64,000 nt of DNA from Shinisaurus crocodilurus. Taxonomy: Eukaryota > Chordata > Lepidosauria > Squamata > Shinisauridae. The stretch spans positions 212,511,325-212,575,324 of the forward strand of contig CM037876.1 in the NCBI GenBank assembly GCA_021292165.1, written 5' to 3'. The first letter of the stretch is position 1, and the number at the start of each line of letters is the position of its first letter. The translations under genes were made by a program, and so were the position numbers. Below, piece by piece: positions 1 through 10,829 of the stretch. The notes beneath the pieces are model-generated. The model worked only from the letters and a program-made list of their open reading frames with translations. It was not told the origin of the DNA and did not search any database.

Positions 1-14
1 TCCATACCTAGGCA

Positions 15-245
15 GTTTCCAGAGCAGTGAACAATAAAAAGATAAAACAGATAAAAGAATAACAACAACATATTAAAAACAGGATAACATTTAAAACTGT
101 GGCTGGTGAGCAAGAAAGGCTTTCCGGAACAAAGATGTCTTCAGCAGCCTCGGAAAACAATACAGTGTTGGTGCCTACCTGACCTCCAGATGTAGGGAGT
201 TCCATAGAAATGGAGCCGTCACACTGAAGATTATGATGTTCTCCA
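15..245 (-). mobile_element. L2-like LINE 3' remnant
   Basis: An A-rich stretch with repeated ataaaa and ttaaaa words (about 30-100) leads into a segment on cleaned-up wording of accessory LINE ends seen elsewhere here (for example 48535-48970): a line about extending elements, then a short line resembling a premature element border near the phrase ggagttccatag. This order matches the reverse complement of the noncoding 3' end of L2-clade LINEs in this window. No reverse transcriptase motif remains. It is cut by the window edge or truncated, so the assignment is tentative. Confidence 0.3.
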
Positions 246-1148
246 TCACTGGTGCTGCCCCCTTCCTTTTCCCATTCAAGCTTAGATAGTGGAAGTGGCA
301 GGAGGGATGCTTTGAAGACTTTCATTAAGCCCTGGACCCCAGAAACTATGGAGGTGTAGAGTTGGATCCAGGATCTGCCTTCCAAAAGAGGAAGGGCTTT
401 CATTTCTGAGAGGAAGGGCTTTGCTCACAGAAGGTCCCTCTGCCTTCTCCCCACCCCCACACACTAAAGCCCACCCCATTCAGGGTCTCCTGACTCTCTG
501 TGTAGCATTTTCAGGGGACTGGAGGGGCTGACCTGGGAAGGAGGGGTGGGCAAATCCATTTCCGCAAGCGCAATCTGGATCCAACCCCCAGGTTCTATGG
601 TCCCAGCGATTCCTAGGAATGTCCTGACTACTAATATTTTAAACAAGATTGGGGAACAGCTCGTATCTTCATCATGAGTTGCTCAAGTCTTGGTTCTTTT
701 AAAGAAATGTTTTTAAACGTGCAAATTATACTGTACTTGTAAACCCAAGACCACCAAGCAAGGATTTCTGGGCCTACTGCACTATTTGTATTCAGCCTTC
801 CCCCTTCCTTTGGACACAGGAGAGTGCCAAATTGTTAGAAGTCCAGCAGTATAGTCATAAGGTAAAGGTGTGAATTAAGAGGTCCTATCTCAGAAGGCCA
901 AAGCTCTTACAGATGATAAATCTGGGGAGAATTAACATGAACAAGTGGGCCAAGTATCATGGCAGCAGGCTCCACAGTGACCAATGTTTCAATGTTCGCA
1001 GTCATACGGAGAAGCCGTTATGGGTACGCAGGCTTAAGCCCATAGGCTCATTTCAGATGTTGAAGCAAATGCACATGGGCCAGGAGGGAGCCTACCACTG
1101 TGATTCTGCGCCCCACTGCCTATGCACATTCATTCTCAATGGATGTAC
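246..1148. other. Unclassified, no gene seen
   Basis: I see no recognisable gene, RNA or repeat boundary. Open frames here (131, 65, 60 and 89 codons) have no recognisable domain and no splice context, and are best read as chance. Confidence 0.5.
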
Positions 1149-1273
1149 TGGTTTGGATCCAGACTTACAGCAGACCCATTAAAATCAATGAGACAATCTA
1201 GTCCTGGCTCCTTTTAAGTACCTTCGATTGTAAGGGGTCTCCTCTAAGCACAACTAACTTTGGATCCGACCCA
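1149..1273 (+). mobile_element. MITE with GTTGGATCCAGACT-type ends
   Basis: The segment opens with ggtttggatccagactta and closes with ctaactttggatccgaccc, an inverted repeat. Two other copies are recognisable at 51005-51133 and 58336-58600, all with palindromic ends around GGATCC and internal lines such as cccattaaaatcaatgagac. It is a short nonautonomous DNA element with no coding capacity. The superfamily is not clear because I could not settle the target duplication. Confidence 0.55.
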
Positions 1274-1756
1274 AGCTCTATATACACTTTATGTTTACAT
1301 AAACTTTATGCTTTATATCTATATTTTAATGGTATACAGCTGACATGTGAATACGGTATGGCTTTCAGGTGAGAGGGACAAAAATCTGGAAGTGTGCCCA
1401 TGACAATCAGTCTGAACTCTTCCTGCCCCCCTCCACACACACACAATAGGTTCACTTGCACCCTCCACCACCATCTGTGTACCTGGCAATAATTCGTCTT
1501 GTTTAAAGATGCTTGCTTGCTGTTCAGTTAATTAGTTGTTGTTTTTCTACAGTGGAAGGAGACGTTCTACAAGCAAGCCTCCTTAATGGATCCTTCAAGT
1601 AGCTGTAAAGGACCATAAAAATGGTAGGAGCATCAATGGCACCCCTTTCTTCCTAGAGGCTTCCCAGTGATACTTGCTGCTACTCTATACCAGTAAAGAA
1701 GTGGTCAGGTGCTCTGTTTCCCTTGGCATTTCTCATGCACATGCACATTTCATTAA
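1274..1756. other. Unclassified, no gene seen
   Basis: Apparently unique AT-rich sequence with a short CA-rich stretch near 1433-1445. No coding or RNA signal was recognised. Confidence 0.45.
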
Positions 1757-1856
1757 GGGTGCGATTCTATGCATGTTTAGCCCGAAAATGATTGGCTGGG
1801 GCATGCTAGGAGTGATAGGACTTTTCCCTGTCTAAAACATGCATCAGATTGTACCC
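1757..1856 (+). mobile_element. PIF/Harbinger-like MITE, TAA duplication
   Basis: A 100-bp palindromic element runs from gggtgcgattctatgcatg to catgcatcagattgtaccc. It is flanked on both sides by TAA (1754-1756 and 1857-1859). A three-base TWA target duplication is the hallmark of PIF/Harbinger elements. The centre has the line ggctggggcatgctaggag seen in sister copies at 32528-32641, 53652-53757 and 58354-58488. It has no coding capacity. Confidence 0.75.
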
Positions 1857-1859
1857 TAA

Positions 1860-3344
1860 AAACAACTTGGACTGAACAGCAACATTGCTTCAGCAGATTT
1901 GGAATCCAACCCAGCACATGCTGGATTCCTGTTGTATTGGGTGAAAGTACAGAATACCAGTTCGTTCTCCTGTTACATCTCCAGAATGTCAACAGGATCA
2001 AATCAGAATTAAGGTAACATGAGAAAGCACTTGGATGGAGGTCATTCGGCCACATAACTCTCTGCTATTGAGTACATCAGTTTAGCCTCAAATAACGATT
2101 AATATATTCCATCTCAAGTTCATATTCCTTAAGCTAACAGTTGTATTTAACCATTATTTTCTCCTAGCATTTTGACGGCACACATACCTAAGTCCTCTAG
2201 ACTATAAAACTGGCTGTCCAAAGTGGATTGTTAGTACTTTCCCACAGGAGGTGTGTATCATGGGGTGTGGGCGGGGGGGCACACTACATGCTTGACAAAA
2301 TCTGTTTCAAATGGAATTCTTTCTTCTTCTTCTCTTTTCTAATGTGAGAAGCCTATAGCTCTAAATCCACTTAGCTCTTATATTTGTTTCCATATTACAC
2401 ACATAAATAGAATTTGCTACACAAAAACATGGAATAAAATGTGGAAAGTTTCAGACATTAAAATATGTCCTTATCTAAACAATAGTTGGAACTAAGGGAG
2501 AGAAAAAAATAAACTTATAATAAATGATAAAACAGCTTTCTCTGGATTCCAAAGGAAGGAACTGTATAAATTATTTGTGTGAAAATAGCGGTATGACCAA
2601 ATATACGGCTTAGAACCCTACTCAAAAATTCTAAAAATTAAACAAAAGGAGCCATTTTTAAAGGTGATAGGGCTCAGAGGGATTTATTAATGCACATCTT
2701 TCAGAGATATTCTTCCTGGTACATTGCGAGTACTCTGTTAGCATGGACTTCCAAATTATATTTAATTGGACAATTATTCAAAGTGAAAAACCCAACACAG
2801 TAAACTAAGAAGGTCCTTAATAAACACCTTGTCTCTTCAGGAAAAACAGAGAAGTCGTTTGCTGACCCAAGAGGCACAATTTTGTCTTTGGTAAATTTAT
2901 TTTAAAGTAATTGCCGACTTCGGGAGTAACAATTTTTAAAGAAAAAACTTGGCTCTCTCTGGCAGAATAATAAATTGTCTTCTGCCCTGTATGAAGGCCT
3001 AATCACATTAGAAAGATGTACATTTAGTTGGCTGAGGCAAACAGGGGATGTATTTCACCTGGTCCACAAGCCCAATAAAACTCATTAAGTGACATATCGC
3101 TTTCTCCTCTCTCTACATCACAGCTGAATTAGAGAGGGGAGGCCAATGGTAATTTACAGGCTAGTTTTACATCTCTGTCTCCCTGTTCCTCCAAAGCCTG
3201 GGGGGGGGGGTTAGAGAAAATTGGAAGAATCCCTTCCCATTTTTGTTTAAGGTTATTTCTAGCACCACAAAAGAATGCTCACTGATTAACCTCACTAGTG
3301 ACCAAAGTACAGAGACTATAATTGGGCCCCTGGGGTCCCATGTT
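1860..3344. other. Mostly unique DNA, possible conserved noncoding element
   Basis: There is no gene. About 2690-3180 is free of recognised repeats, AT-rich and complex. It contains homeodomain-like cores such as taattagg-type words and a clean stretch around ggaggccaatggtaatttac. This texture often marks conserved noncoding DNA, but only an alignment across reptiles could show it. Positions 2266-2280 and 3200-3211 are short G runs. Confidence 0.3.
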
Positions 3345-3430
3345 TAAATTCTAGGTAAACCATGGGCAACCTGCTAAAAACATTAACTCTTGGCCTCAGT
3401 TTCCTACCTGTAAAATGGAGATGTGAATTC
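3345..3430 (+). mobile_element. MIR/CORE-like SINE fragment
   Basis: The string ctcagtttcctacctgtaaa followed by atggagatgtgaat resembles the conserved CORE/MIR SINE segment, which reads ctcagtttcctcatctgtaaa. The preceding ttaaattctaggtaaacc and gggcaacctgctaaaaac could be the degraded box B side and central region. It is old and much diverged. Confidence 0.45.
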
Positions 3431-3502
3431 TTATCAAGGACAAAATTCGTATCAAGGACATAAGGATTGTCAAGCCCTTTACTTAGCTAAGGCCTGCCCC
3501 AG

Positions 3503-3535
3503 CCTGTCTAAACTTGCATAGGATTGCGCCTTAAA
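3503..3535 (+). mobile_element. Harbinger-like MITE end, fragment
   Basis: Only one end remains: cctgtctaaacttgcatagg followed by attgcgccttaa. It matches the right terminus of the 100-130-bp Harbinger-like MITEs elsewhere in the window. The other end is missing. Confidence 0.5.
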
Positions 3536-3645
3536 AGACACAAATCCTTGGCAGACAGTATACTACTGTGAACTGAACATACATTCTTCCAGCTAATGAG
3601 TATATGGGTCAGGGTTTGTCCTTCCAAATCTACATAGTGTTCACT

Positions 3646-3737
3646 AGAGATGTATGGATTTTGTTTAATCCAGTCCATCTGTGTTTCACAGGTTGTCAGG
3701 TGTCTTTCACTCCGTCGTCCACTCGTTGACGGAGTCC
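3646..3737 (+). mobile_element. Fragment of the TAGGGATGTATGG element
   Basis: It begins ctagagatgtatggatttt and continues through tttcactccgtcgtccactc and gttgacgga, paralleling positions 4378-4470 of a full-length copy. It stops abruptly where the next element starts at 3738, so it is either truncated or was invaded there. Confidence 0.5.
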
Positions 3738-4246
3738 TAGTGATGTACGCTGTACCTGTTGGGGTGCTCGCCTTGTGCTTGGCGATCACCCCCGCTGCTC
3801 GATTCCTCGTGCAGTGACAGCGAGGATTCTTTCCGACTTTCTGGGGACCCGGTAGTGATGCGACGAGTCCTGGAGCTGTGCCAGGAACTGACGCAATGGG
3901 AGCCCGGTGCTTCTTTTCCCCTGTGCGGCAGTTTTAAGGTGGTTTTCTATTATATTTACCTGAAAAAAGCAGCGCCGGGGTCCCGTCGCATCAGTTCCTG
4001 TCACTTCCAGGGTCCCTGGCACTGCATTTTTCACGTAAATACCATAGAAAACCACCATTTTAAGGTGCTTTTCTATGGTATTTACGTGAAACATGCAGCA
4101 CCAGGGACCCGGAAGTACCTCTCCCCACCTCCTCTCCGGGGAGATGTGCCAAGCCTGGGGAAAAGGTAAGTGCCGCGGGGCTCGGGGGTCAAGCGGGGTG
4201 AGTTCGCCCCACTTTTACCCCCTATCGAGATCCACACACATCCCTA
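3738..4246 (-). mobile_element. CpG-rich palindromic (foldback) element, copy 1
   Basis: The terminus tccacacacatccctat at 4230-4247 is the reverse of the tagggatgtgtg end used by sister copies at 14256, 21278 and 36279; the other end is tagtgatgtacgc. Inside, 4002-4116 is a strong palindrome: acttccagggtccctggca pairs with the reverse of the arm ending gggacccggaagt. A third, inverted copy of the arm lies at about 3930-3990. A consensus 5' splice-site string, aaaggtaagtgc, sits at 4163-4175. I could not define a clear target duplication. It codes for nothing recognisable. Confidence 0.6.
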
Positions 4247-4366
4247 TTAACAGGATTTCAATTTCTAACTGTGTTCTGGTTCATGTTTAGGTTCAGGAAG
4301 TGTGAATTTTGTAAGTTTGTACTGAAATGTGAACTGAACAAATTTCTCACCTATCCCTAGTGAGCA
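4247..4366 (-). mobile_element. GGGATGGGTGAG MITE, partial
   Basis: The right part, gaacaaatttctcacctatc then cctag, is the reverse of the tagggatgggtgagaattt end of a roughly 170-bp MITE seen also at 43985-44134. The words gaattttgtaagtttgt match its central line in reverse. The left part is lost against the neighbouring foldback element. Confidence 0.5.
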
Positions 4367-4377
4367 TCACTTAGAGG

Positions 4378-4823
4378 TAGGGATGTATGGACACTGGAAA
4401 ATCCATTCCATCTAAGTTTCATGGATTGCCAGGTGCCTTTCATTCTGTCATCCACTCATTGACGGAATCAGATTTTGCTAAAATGCATTTGTATGCATTT
4501 GCACAAATTTGGAGTTGTGTAAATTCACATTCCTGAAAATGCACAACACCCCCCCCCCAAAAAAAACACAGATCCTCCTAGAATGCATATTTTTACACTT
4601 TAGCCTATGGGGGAAATGCACACTTTTGGTCTGTGGTTTTTTAAAATTTTATTTTATGTATTTTTCTACGACTAAATTTGCATAAAATTACATAAAATAA
4701 AAATGGTCCGCAAGTCTGCAAAATCCATGTGACTTGGGAATACTGGTTGCTTTAGAATCTGCAGGACAGATTCTTAGAAATTTGAAATCATTGTGTCTGC
4801 TGTGGATTTCTCTGACATACCTA
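4378..4823 (+). mobile_element. 446-bp hAT-like nonautonomous element (TAGGGATGTATGG)
   Basis: The element runs from tagggatgtatggacactg to ggatttctctgacatacct. It is flanked by cttagagg (4370-4377) and cttataag (4824-4831), which agree at 6 of 8 positions and suggest an 8-bp hAT-type duplication. A second full copy at 11164-11612 shares the whole order, including gcatttgcacaaattcagagttg-like and ttttctacgactaaatttg lines. There is no open frame for a transposase. Confidence 0.55.
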
Positions 4824-5060
4824 CTTATAAGCCATAAAGGAATACATCTGGCACAGGGAATATGTGGACAGTTCTTCCTTATGTTTGTCATGAGTCACCA
4901 GTAAAGGATACAGAAACAGATGTGTCCAGAGATCAGATGAAGTCGATGAATATAAACAGGGTGGCAACAGCTGGCCCAACTGGCTTTCTGGGTTTATTAC
5001 ATATATGAGGTGGCCTTGCAGACCCATTACTGGTAGGTCCTTCTCCTTCCCCCTTTATTA
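4824..5060. other. Unclassified, no gene seen
   Basis: Apparently unique sequence with no recognised motif. Confidence 0.4.
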
Positions 5061-5074
5061 AATATCTAGACATT

Positions 5075-5225
5075 GTTCAACGGATATTTATCTGCTTTGT
5101 CTTATAGATTTTATATGCTGTTTTACTGCCCTTTATGATGATCTAGTTTTTATGATGTACTGTTTTTGTTTTATTGTATTAATGTTTTTATTATACCCAC
5201 CCTGGGAGCACTTGTGATTGATCAA
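5075..5225 (+). mobile_element. L2-type LINE 3' tail
   Basis: The T-rich line ttatatgctgttttactgcc continues to ttgtattaatgtttttatta and cccaccctgggagcac. This resembles the 3' untranslated tail of squamate L2-clade LINEs, in which a T-rich run precedes a short ccgccctgag-type motif. It is short and diverged. Confidence 0.35.
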
Positions 5226-5349
5226 GTGACTGATATGCATTCTTTAAAATCCCGCAATATTTTCAGGGCAATTAGGAGGGGTGAGCAACATGCATAGTCA
5301 GTCCCCATGCTTCAACTAGTGCCATGCAATGCCCTCTAGTAAGACCATT

Positions 5350-5416
<67 letters not shown>

Positions 5417-5772
5417 TGCTCAGCAGCAGAAGTTGGGAGCAAACTGATTCACAAGCCATCAGTGGCTTGAATACCCATATTAGGGAATTAAGTTTTGCAA
5501 TTAAGCAGTTTAGAGATTTAGCACATTCCAGTTCCTTTAAATAATACTGGCCCATTGTCATCATTTGCAACACCCATTTCACCCATAATTCTGCACAGAA
5601 AGAAGGGGGAAATCTACCTTTTAACACTTTTAACAGCCTTAATTGTGACAGGGTAATTAAAGGATTCAGGGTACAGCTAACCCACATTAAATGATCTCAA
5701 GTATGTGATCCTAGTGACTGAACAACCAAGATATTTCATATATCGAGTTCTGAGTAGTGTAACTCTTGCTAG
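5226..5772. other. Unclassified, with a microsatellite
   Basis: Apart from the microsatellite at 5351-5414 I see nothing assignable. The open frames on both strands over the repeat are low-complexity artefacts (Ser-Leu and Thr-His, or Cys-Val and Arg-Glu alternation). Confidence 0.45.
5351..5414 (+). repeat. (TC)n(AC)n compound microsatellite
   Basis: A run of about 17 TC units passes directly into about 14 CA units. Such compound dinucleotides usually arise by slippage. Confidence 0.95.
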
Positions 5773-6424
5773 GGATGGACAAATCTATCAGATTCACTTT
5801 CTCCCACATTCAGATTATTTTAATCACAATTTTTTCCCATCCCCCTTGTAAAGAAATTTGCAAAATTTTGGTAAGTTCTCTATTAAAAGATGAACAGAAC
5901 AAACTCCTCACCCATTGGCACCTGCCAAATTCAAGAAATACAGCTATTCCCAACATAAACGGGGCCATGTTGTAGCTGCCTGCCATGTAGTTGTTAAAGA
6001 TGAGGAGCCTGTAGAATAAAAGAGGTGGCAACCTTAGTTCAGCACCACAAACATGGTTGAATACCCAGGGCTTCAAACCCAAACTTTGAGATACGCACTC
6101 AAAGCCCTCTGCCTGGGTAGATGAATCTGTCAGCTTTGCTTTCTCCCACTTTCAATTTTTTAAAAATCTCAAGTTCTTTCCATTATGAAGAAATTTGTGG
6201 ATTTTTGTAAGTTTCATAGATTTCATAGGATCGTAGAGTTGGAAGGGGCCTACAAGGCCATCGAGTCCAACCCCCTGCTCAATGCAGGAAACTAGAGGAG
6301 GGGTCTCCCATCCAACTAATAACCAGGCCTGACCCTGCTTAGCTTTCCACGCTCAGACAAGCTGAGCCAGTGTAAGCCACAGGAAGTTCTTGTAAAAAAA
6401 ATAATTCTCACCCATCCCTATTTT
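5773..6424 (-). mobile_element. Composite MITE-spacer-MITE repeat, reversed, split by a 5S-SINE
   Basis: Read on the minus strand this is two copies of the GGGATGGGTGAG MITE separated by a spacer of about 220 bp (5918-6115). The same spacer, with lines such as ggctcctcatctttaacaac and gctgtatttcttgaatttgg, lies between MITE copies at 13260-13470, 21190-21900 and 39380-39560. The distal MITE is interrupted at 6214-6383 by a 5S-derived SINE and resumes to attctcacccatcccta at 6420. The repeated composite order suggests that one larger element was mobile, not two independent MITEs. Confidence 0.6.
6214..6383 (-). mobile_element. 5S rRNA-derived SINE with CR1-type tail
   Basis: On the minus strand the head (about 6298-6380) reads gaaagctaagcagggtcagg, then cctggttattagttggatgg and gagacc. 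This is the 5S rRNA region carrying the internal Pol III promoter boxes A and C (agctaagcagggtc and tggttagtacttggatggga in the standard gene). The tail (about 6214-6297) has ggggttggactcgatggcct and ends ctatgaaatctatga, the CR1-type 3' end. Direct repeats aagtt (6209-6213 and 6384-6388) may be the target duplication. Known biology: 5S-headed elements form the SINE3 class and are moved by a partner LINE; here the tail points to CR1. Confidence 0.75.
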
Positions 6425-6553
6425 TCCTTATTAAATACTCACTCCTTAGCTTATTAACTTCATCAGTGCAGTTCCTCATGGATACCAGAGAGTCCAAAAG
6501 GGAAAATAAAAGTCAGACCTCTGGAGCTCCTGGTTCCGCACTCTTTTTTCATT
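6425..6553. other. Unclassified, no gene seen
   Basis: A short interval before the LTR-like block. If the block is part of a longer provirus-like element this may be internal sequence, but I see no primer-binding site or gag/pol motif. Confidence 0.35.
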
Positions 6554-7383
6554 TGCGAGGGTAAAGGGGGAAATGAAGAGACGAGACAACAGTTATGGTA
6601 TAAAATCAGGGCCACATTTATTGAATCGAAGGTCTGCGAAGGGAGAAGTGCGGGATTAACTAAGGCCGGCCCGAAGGCCAGTGGAGCATGCCTGGGCGAA
6701 AGCATCCCGAACTCGAGGGCGGCGCGGTGACTCGCCACCCTTGAATCCTGCACTCAGGGTGCTGGGGGATCTACCCAGGATCACCGTCCCCTGGCGCCGC
6801 AGGACAACCGAGGAGGGTGAGATGGGTAGACCCCAAAGGCGACCCTACCTCTCACAAATTAAGCCACAAGGCATCTACATTTGTGAGGCTCGGGTTCTCG
6901 CCAATCACCTTAAAAGGTGCCATGGGATGCACACCGCAACCCTAACCCCACTGCCTATTCACCGCACTTACCGCCTAACCTAAGGCCAATGTGACCGAAT
7001 TAGCAGGTAACCCAAAATAATAAACCCACTGCCGATTCCACAGTATGGAGTAGGCGAAACACGCACGCTGCCCCGAGCCAATTAGGACAACGAGCCAAAA
7101 TTCCTACTCGGCCCCATAAAAGGTGACCAGAGGAGCCCACACTGCTTCATCGGGAGTGGAGGGAGGGAGCTGCAAAAAAGGAGGCGTGGGGTGGGGTCTC
7201 CTGTGCCTAAATACTGCCTCAGGGCCCCACCCCTTATGCCTCACCCCATCAGGCAAACAATTTGCCCGTGCCCTGATTGGAGGTGAAATCACCTCATTCT
7301 AGCCCTCGCTCTCCCCTCCCCCCCTCGCAAAATCCTCCCCCCCACACAGGAACGTGGGGTGCGAAGGGAATTTCTTCCCAACA
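6554..7383 (-). mobile_element. Possible solo LTR (about 830 bp), GC-rich
   Basis: Read on the minus strand the block can start tgttgggaagaaattccc and end ccctttaccctcgca, giving TG...CA ends. It has a TATA-like tatttaggcacagg, and near the 3' end a polyadenylation signal ttcaataaatgtgg followed by a GT-rich line around ataactgttgtctcg. That promoter-signal order is what an LTR should show. It is distinctly more GC- and CpG-rich than its surroundings. I found no matching target duplication (candidate flanks tcatt and taagg differ) and no internal coding region, so truncated or other repeat types remain possible. Confidence 0.4.
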
Positions 7384-10305
7384 TAAGGCTATAGCTGTAA
7401 CTATCTGAAGGGCCAGCACCTTCTGACCAGCACAGAAGAGTATCAGGGAATACTCCGCATAAGAAGACTCATTGACTTTTAAGAAAAGCCCAAAAACTGC
7501 TCATGAGCTAGCCACGAAAGCTTTGGTTGCTGTTTTAGCGCACATTTTCCCTAGAAAGTTCCAGCCTCTTCTCCAAGGACATCCTAGGCCAGGCAGCTCT
7601 AGAGTGTCTATGCTTCAACCTAAAACAAACATTTGTCAAGATGAAATCTCCATCATTCTAAGCATAAATTTGGGCTCTTGCTCTGCAGGTTACGATAACT
7701 GTTGAACAGGGAGGAGATGTTTAATAAAAACGATTTTAAAAAAAGAAAAGAAGAACCCTTCCATTTTAGATGCTTTCATTACAAACACTGACAAATCTTA
7801 AGAGTAAAGTGCACATAAGAGTAATGAAGGGTTGAAGAGCTCATCTGCAGCACGGTGATTATCTTTCTCTTTCTCCTATTTCATTGCTATGGGACATGTG
7901 GTTTCCAAATTTCTGCCTGTGTTGAGCAGATCGGAAGACCAGCCTACACAATTATACATTCACATAGGTTGTAATAAATCAACAACAGCCGAACTCTGAC
8001 AAGGTGATGGCTGTTGACAGATAAAAACGATACACGTCTGTGCTTAACACTTCAAAAACAAACACAAGCTTTTATCAGATTTTTTTCTTTTAATCAAAAA
8101 ATTGCGTCCTTCAACATAGGCTCACCTAATTTCACAAAGGACTCTTGCTGCACAATGTCCCCTGCCTTGTTTAAACCTGAGCAGCATGCAAAACTATCTG
8201 CAAGCAACAAAGGATCCAACTGTCATGGAGGCAATGGCAAATGGCAATGGCAAATGTGTCCATTCACCTCACTGGCAGCAGATCCATCAATAAAGGGAAT
8301 GTCCTGTGTAGCATTACAGAAAGGAGACAGCCGGTGAGACACAAGAGTAGTGAACTCCAAACGCAGCAGGAACAAATAATTTTGGTACTTATATGGAAAA
8401 TACAAAATCCTCTTCCTACTAATTACTTAGCAGGAAGCACAATCCACCAGTAAGTTCTCCTATGAAAGCCCACTGAAATGAATGGAGCTGTGCCGGAGCT
8501 GTGCAACAGACATTTTGAAAAATCAAAGCACAGGGCTTGGCAGCAGAGGTACCATGAGGCACAGTATGGCAGTCACCTTAGGCAGAGGGTTTTAGATGCC
8601 ATTAAGGACAGCAGAGTGGGGGCGAGGAAACAGATCTGACCCACAGGCCGTAATCTCCCAGGCGGTTAATGACATCCAAAATCTACTGCCTGGGACTTCT
8701 GCTTGCCTAGCGTACAGACCTCTAATTCCAAAACTTCATGCTTAGCTTTTCTTGCTTAGAGATGCATATTCTGCAACAGTCTTTATTACACATCATTATT
8801 CTTTCTTGAGGACATCATTTCAAAGGAAAGAGACTGCATGAGAGTTCTGATGACACCAGAATCATAACAAAGTCATGTAAGCAAACCTTTCCTTGGACTC
8901 AAAGTTACCAATATACCAATGTGATGCAGTCTACAAAAGTTCCATTATTCACAAAGGAAGAAGTATCTCAAAGTAATGGTGCTGTTAGAATGAAACATTA
9001 TGATTGAGACTTGAGGTGAATAGCTCCCATTCAAGTTGAATTCAGATCAGGGATCATCCTTAACATGGGCCTCACAAGTGTTTTCTTACTGGATTCTTTT
9101 CCAGTACGCCAAGACTAAATTTGTCCCCTTCCTTTCCCCTAGGAAAATCTGTTAGCTAGTGACTTCTATAAATGTTGGATACAATATGATTGGGCATGGG
9201 CTCCTTCCAGACAAGACTTTTATTGGCCATTGCTCTGCCTCATTCATGAAATTTTACCACAAGTCCAGATGATATCATCTGTCACTCATAATCCTCCAGT
9301 GTTCCCCCCCCCCCCTGCTTCTTCCATCTTTTTCCTTACCACAGAAAATCCATCAAGGAAAAAAATATGGAATTCCTACACAATGCCTTCTGATTGCTAG
9401 CGTTAGAAGCCCTCCATCTGGAAGTACCCATGGTTTGCTCTTATCCATCTTTCCTATTATTTCACTTTAAATGCAGTTGTAATCCTTGAACTCTCAGAGC
9501 CTATTAAAAAAAAAAAGTAAGATTACACAAGCAGTTTCAAGACTTGGGTCTATCTTTACTAAATGAATTCTCACTCTTTAGACACACTTTTTCCTCCTTT
9601 TTCTCATCTATAATTTTGAAGAGGTCATTAATTAGGGACAATCTAGACAGAAAATTAGGCTGTATTATGATAAATGCCATTCACCTTTACTTGACCAATT
9701 TATAGAATCAGTCATTGAGACTTCAAAGCATGTCCTTTACCACATCTCCACACACACACACCCTTTAAATGTAGTGCTCTGAAGATAATAGCTGGTATGT
9801 GCTGTACTTATTAGGATGATGTGCCTTCTATTCACCTGAAATCTTTTATTCTTGCAACGATTGTTATGCTGCTGGGTGTGTTGGGCATACAAATTGCCCT
9901 GTATAAATATGAGTTGAGCAAATATTTCTCTAATGACTACAATTCTGATGCCACAGTCTTGGGGGGGGGGAAATGGCTCAGAAGTCCTCATGACTTTCAT
10001 AAAAATCTGCTTCTGAGTAAGTAGTTTTAGAATTCAGGTTTTACATCCATCTTTCTGTCTCTCTCTCTCTTTCTGTCTCTCTCTCTCTTCAGATTTGTTC
10101 TTGGTGAAGGGGGAACAAACCTGACATATCACATAGGAGTATTATGGGTAGCATTTTTAAGAGACTGAAATTTAAAACATTGCAGCAAGAACAGATTAAC
10201 TCCTACCTACCCACACACCTTATTTCAGAATTCACATGGAAGTTGTTAAAATAATTAAAAGAGTAAAATATATGTGCCAATTAGAGCTGGGCTTGGCTTG
10301 ACTAG
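7384..10305. other. Mostly unique DNA, no gene seen
   Basis: Nearly 3 kb with no recognised transposon. 7780-8010 and about 8750-9200 are AT-rich, complex and candidate conserved noncoding DNA. Simple runs are C9301-9314-like, A9505-9516, G9961-9970 and a TC-rich patch at 10051-10090. Frames of 77-107 codons here lack domain similarity that I can recognise. A 67-codon frame at 9821-10024 has a hydrophobic start but crosses a G run and looks like chance. Confidence 0.45.
10051..10091 (+). repeat. TC-rich simple repeat
   Basis: Two runs of tctctctctct separated by ttctg form an imperfect duplicated pyrimidine tract. Confidence 0.85.
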
Positions 10306-10522
10306 GAGCCAGAGTGGTATAGAGAAAAAAGTGTCAGATTTAGACCAGGGAAACCCTCAAATCCCATCTCAGCCATGAAACTCATTAGGTAGCCTTGAGT
10401 AAGTCACTGTCTCTCTCAGCCTAACCTAGCTCGCAGGGTTATTGTGAGGATAAAATGGGATAACCAGATGTACATCACCTTGGCATCCTCAGTGTATGGG
10501 TGAGATACAAAATGTACTTGAT
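10306..10522 (+). mobile_element. Sauria-type tRNA-derived SINE, diverged
   Basis: It starts gagccagagtggtatagag and keeps the downstream lines ctctctcagcctaacctagc and gttattgtgaggataaaatg, the conserved middle of this SINE family. The box B side (aaatcccatctc) is degraded. The 3' part (cttggcatcctcagtgtatg) fits the Bov-B-like tail loosely. Pol III transcribed and LINE-dependent when active. Other copies lie at 15877, 21963, 48977, 53409, 56566 and 59494. Confidence 0.65.
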
Positions 10523-10829
10523 TGATATACTGAGGTCAGGAAGTCTATCTGGTAAATTTCATATATAACTAATCATGTTATGATTATTGAAATCCAAAAT
10601 ACAAATTCCAGCAGAGCTACTAGACTTACAGCCCAGTGGAGGGGGGAGCCCTTTTAAAATATTCAGGAATTAATAGTAAGAAAGAATAGCTCGTGGTGAA
10701 TCACTTTTTGAGGTTTTGTATTATTTCAGTCTCCCTTCTCTATATATAACCTTCATTGGCTCAGCATGTCAGTACAGGAATGGGCTTTTGGAGATTTATT
10801 TGGTCCAGCAAACCAAATAGATGTGGCAA
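10523..10829. other. Unclassified, no gene seen
   Basis: No assignable feature apart from the SINE border. Confidence 0.4.

Noticed and set aside
6214..6383. A genuine 5S rRNA gene
   Set aside because: Only part of the 5S sequence is present, it is diverged and fused to a CR1 tail, and a second copy has the same fusion.
9821..10024. Small frame with a hydrophobic N-terminus
   Set aside because: Crosses a G homopolymer, has no family similarity that I recognise and no neighbouring gene context.
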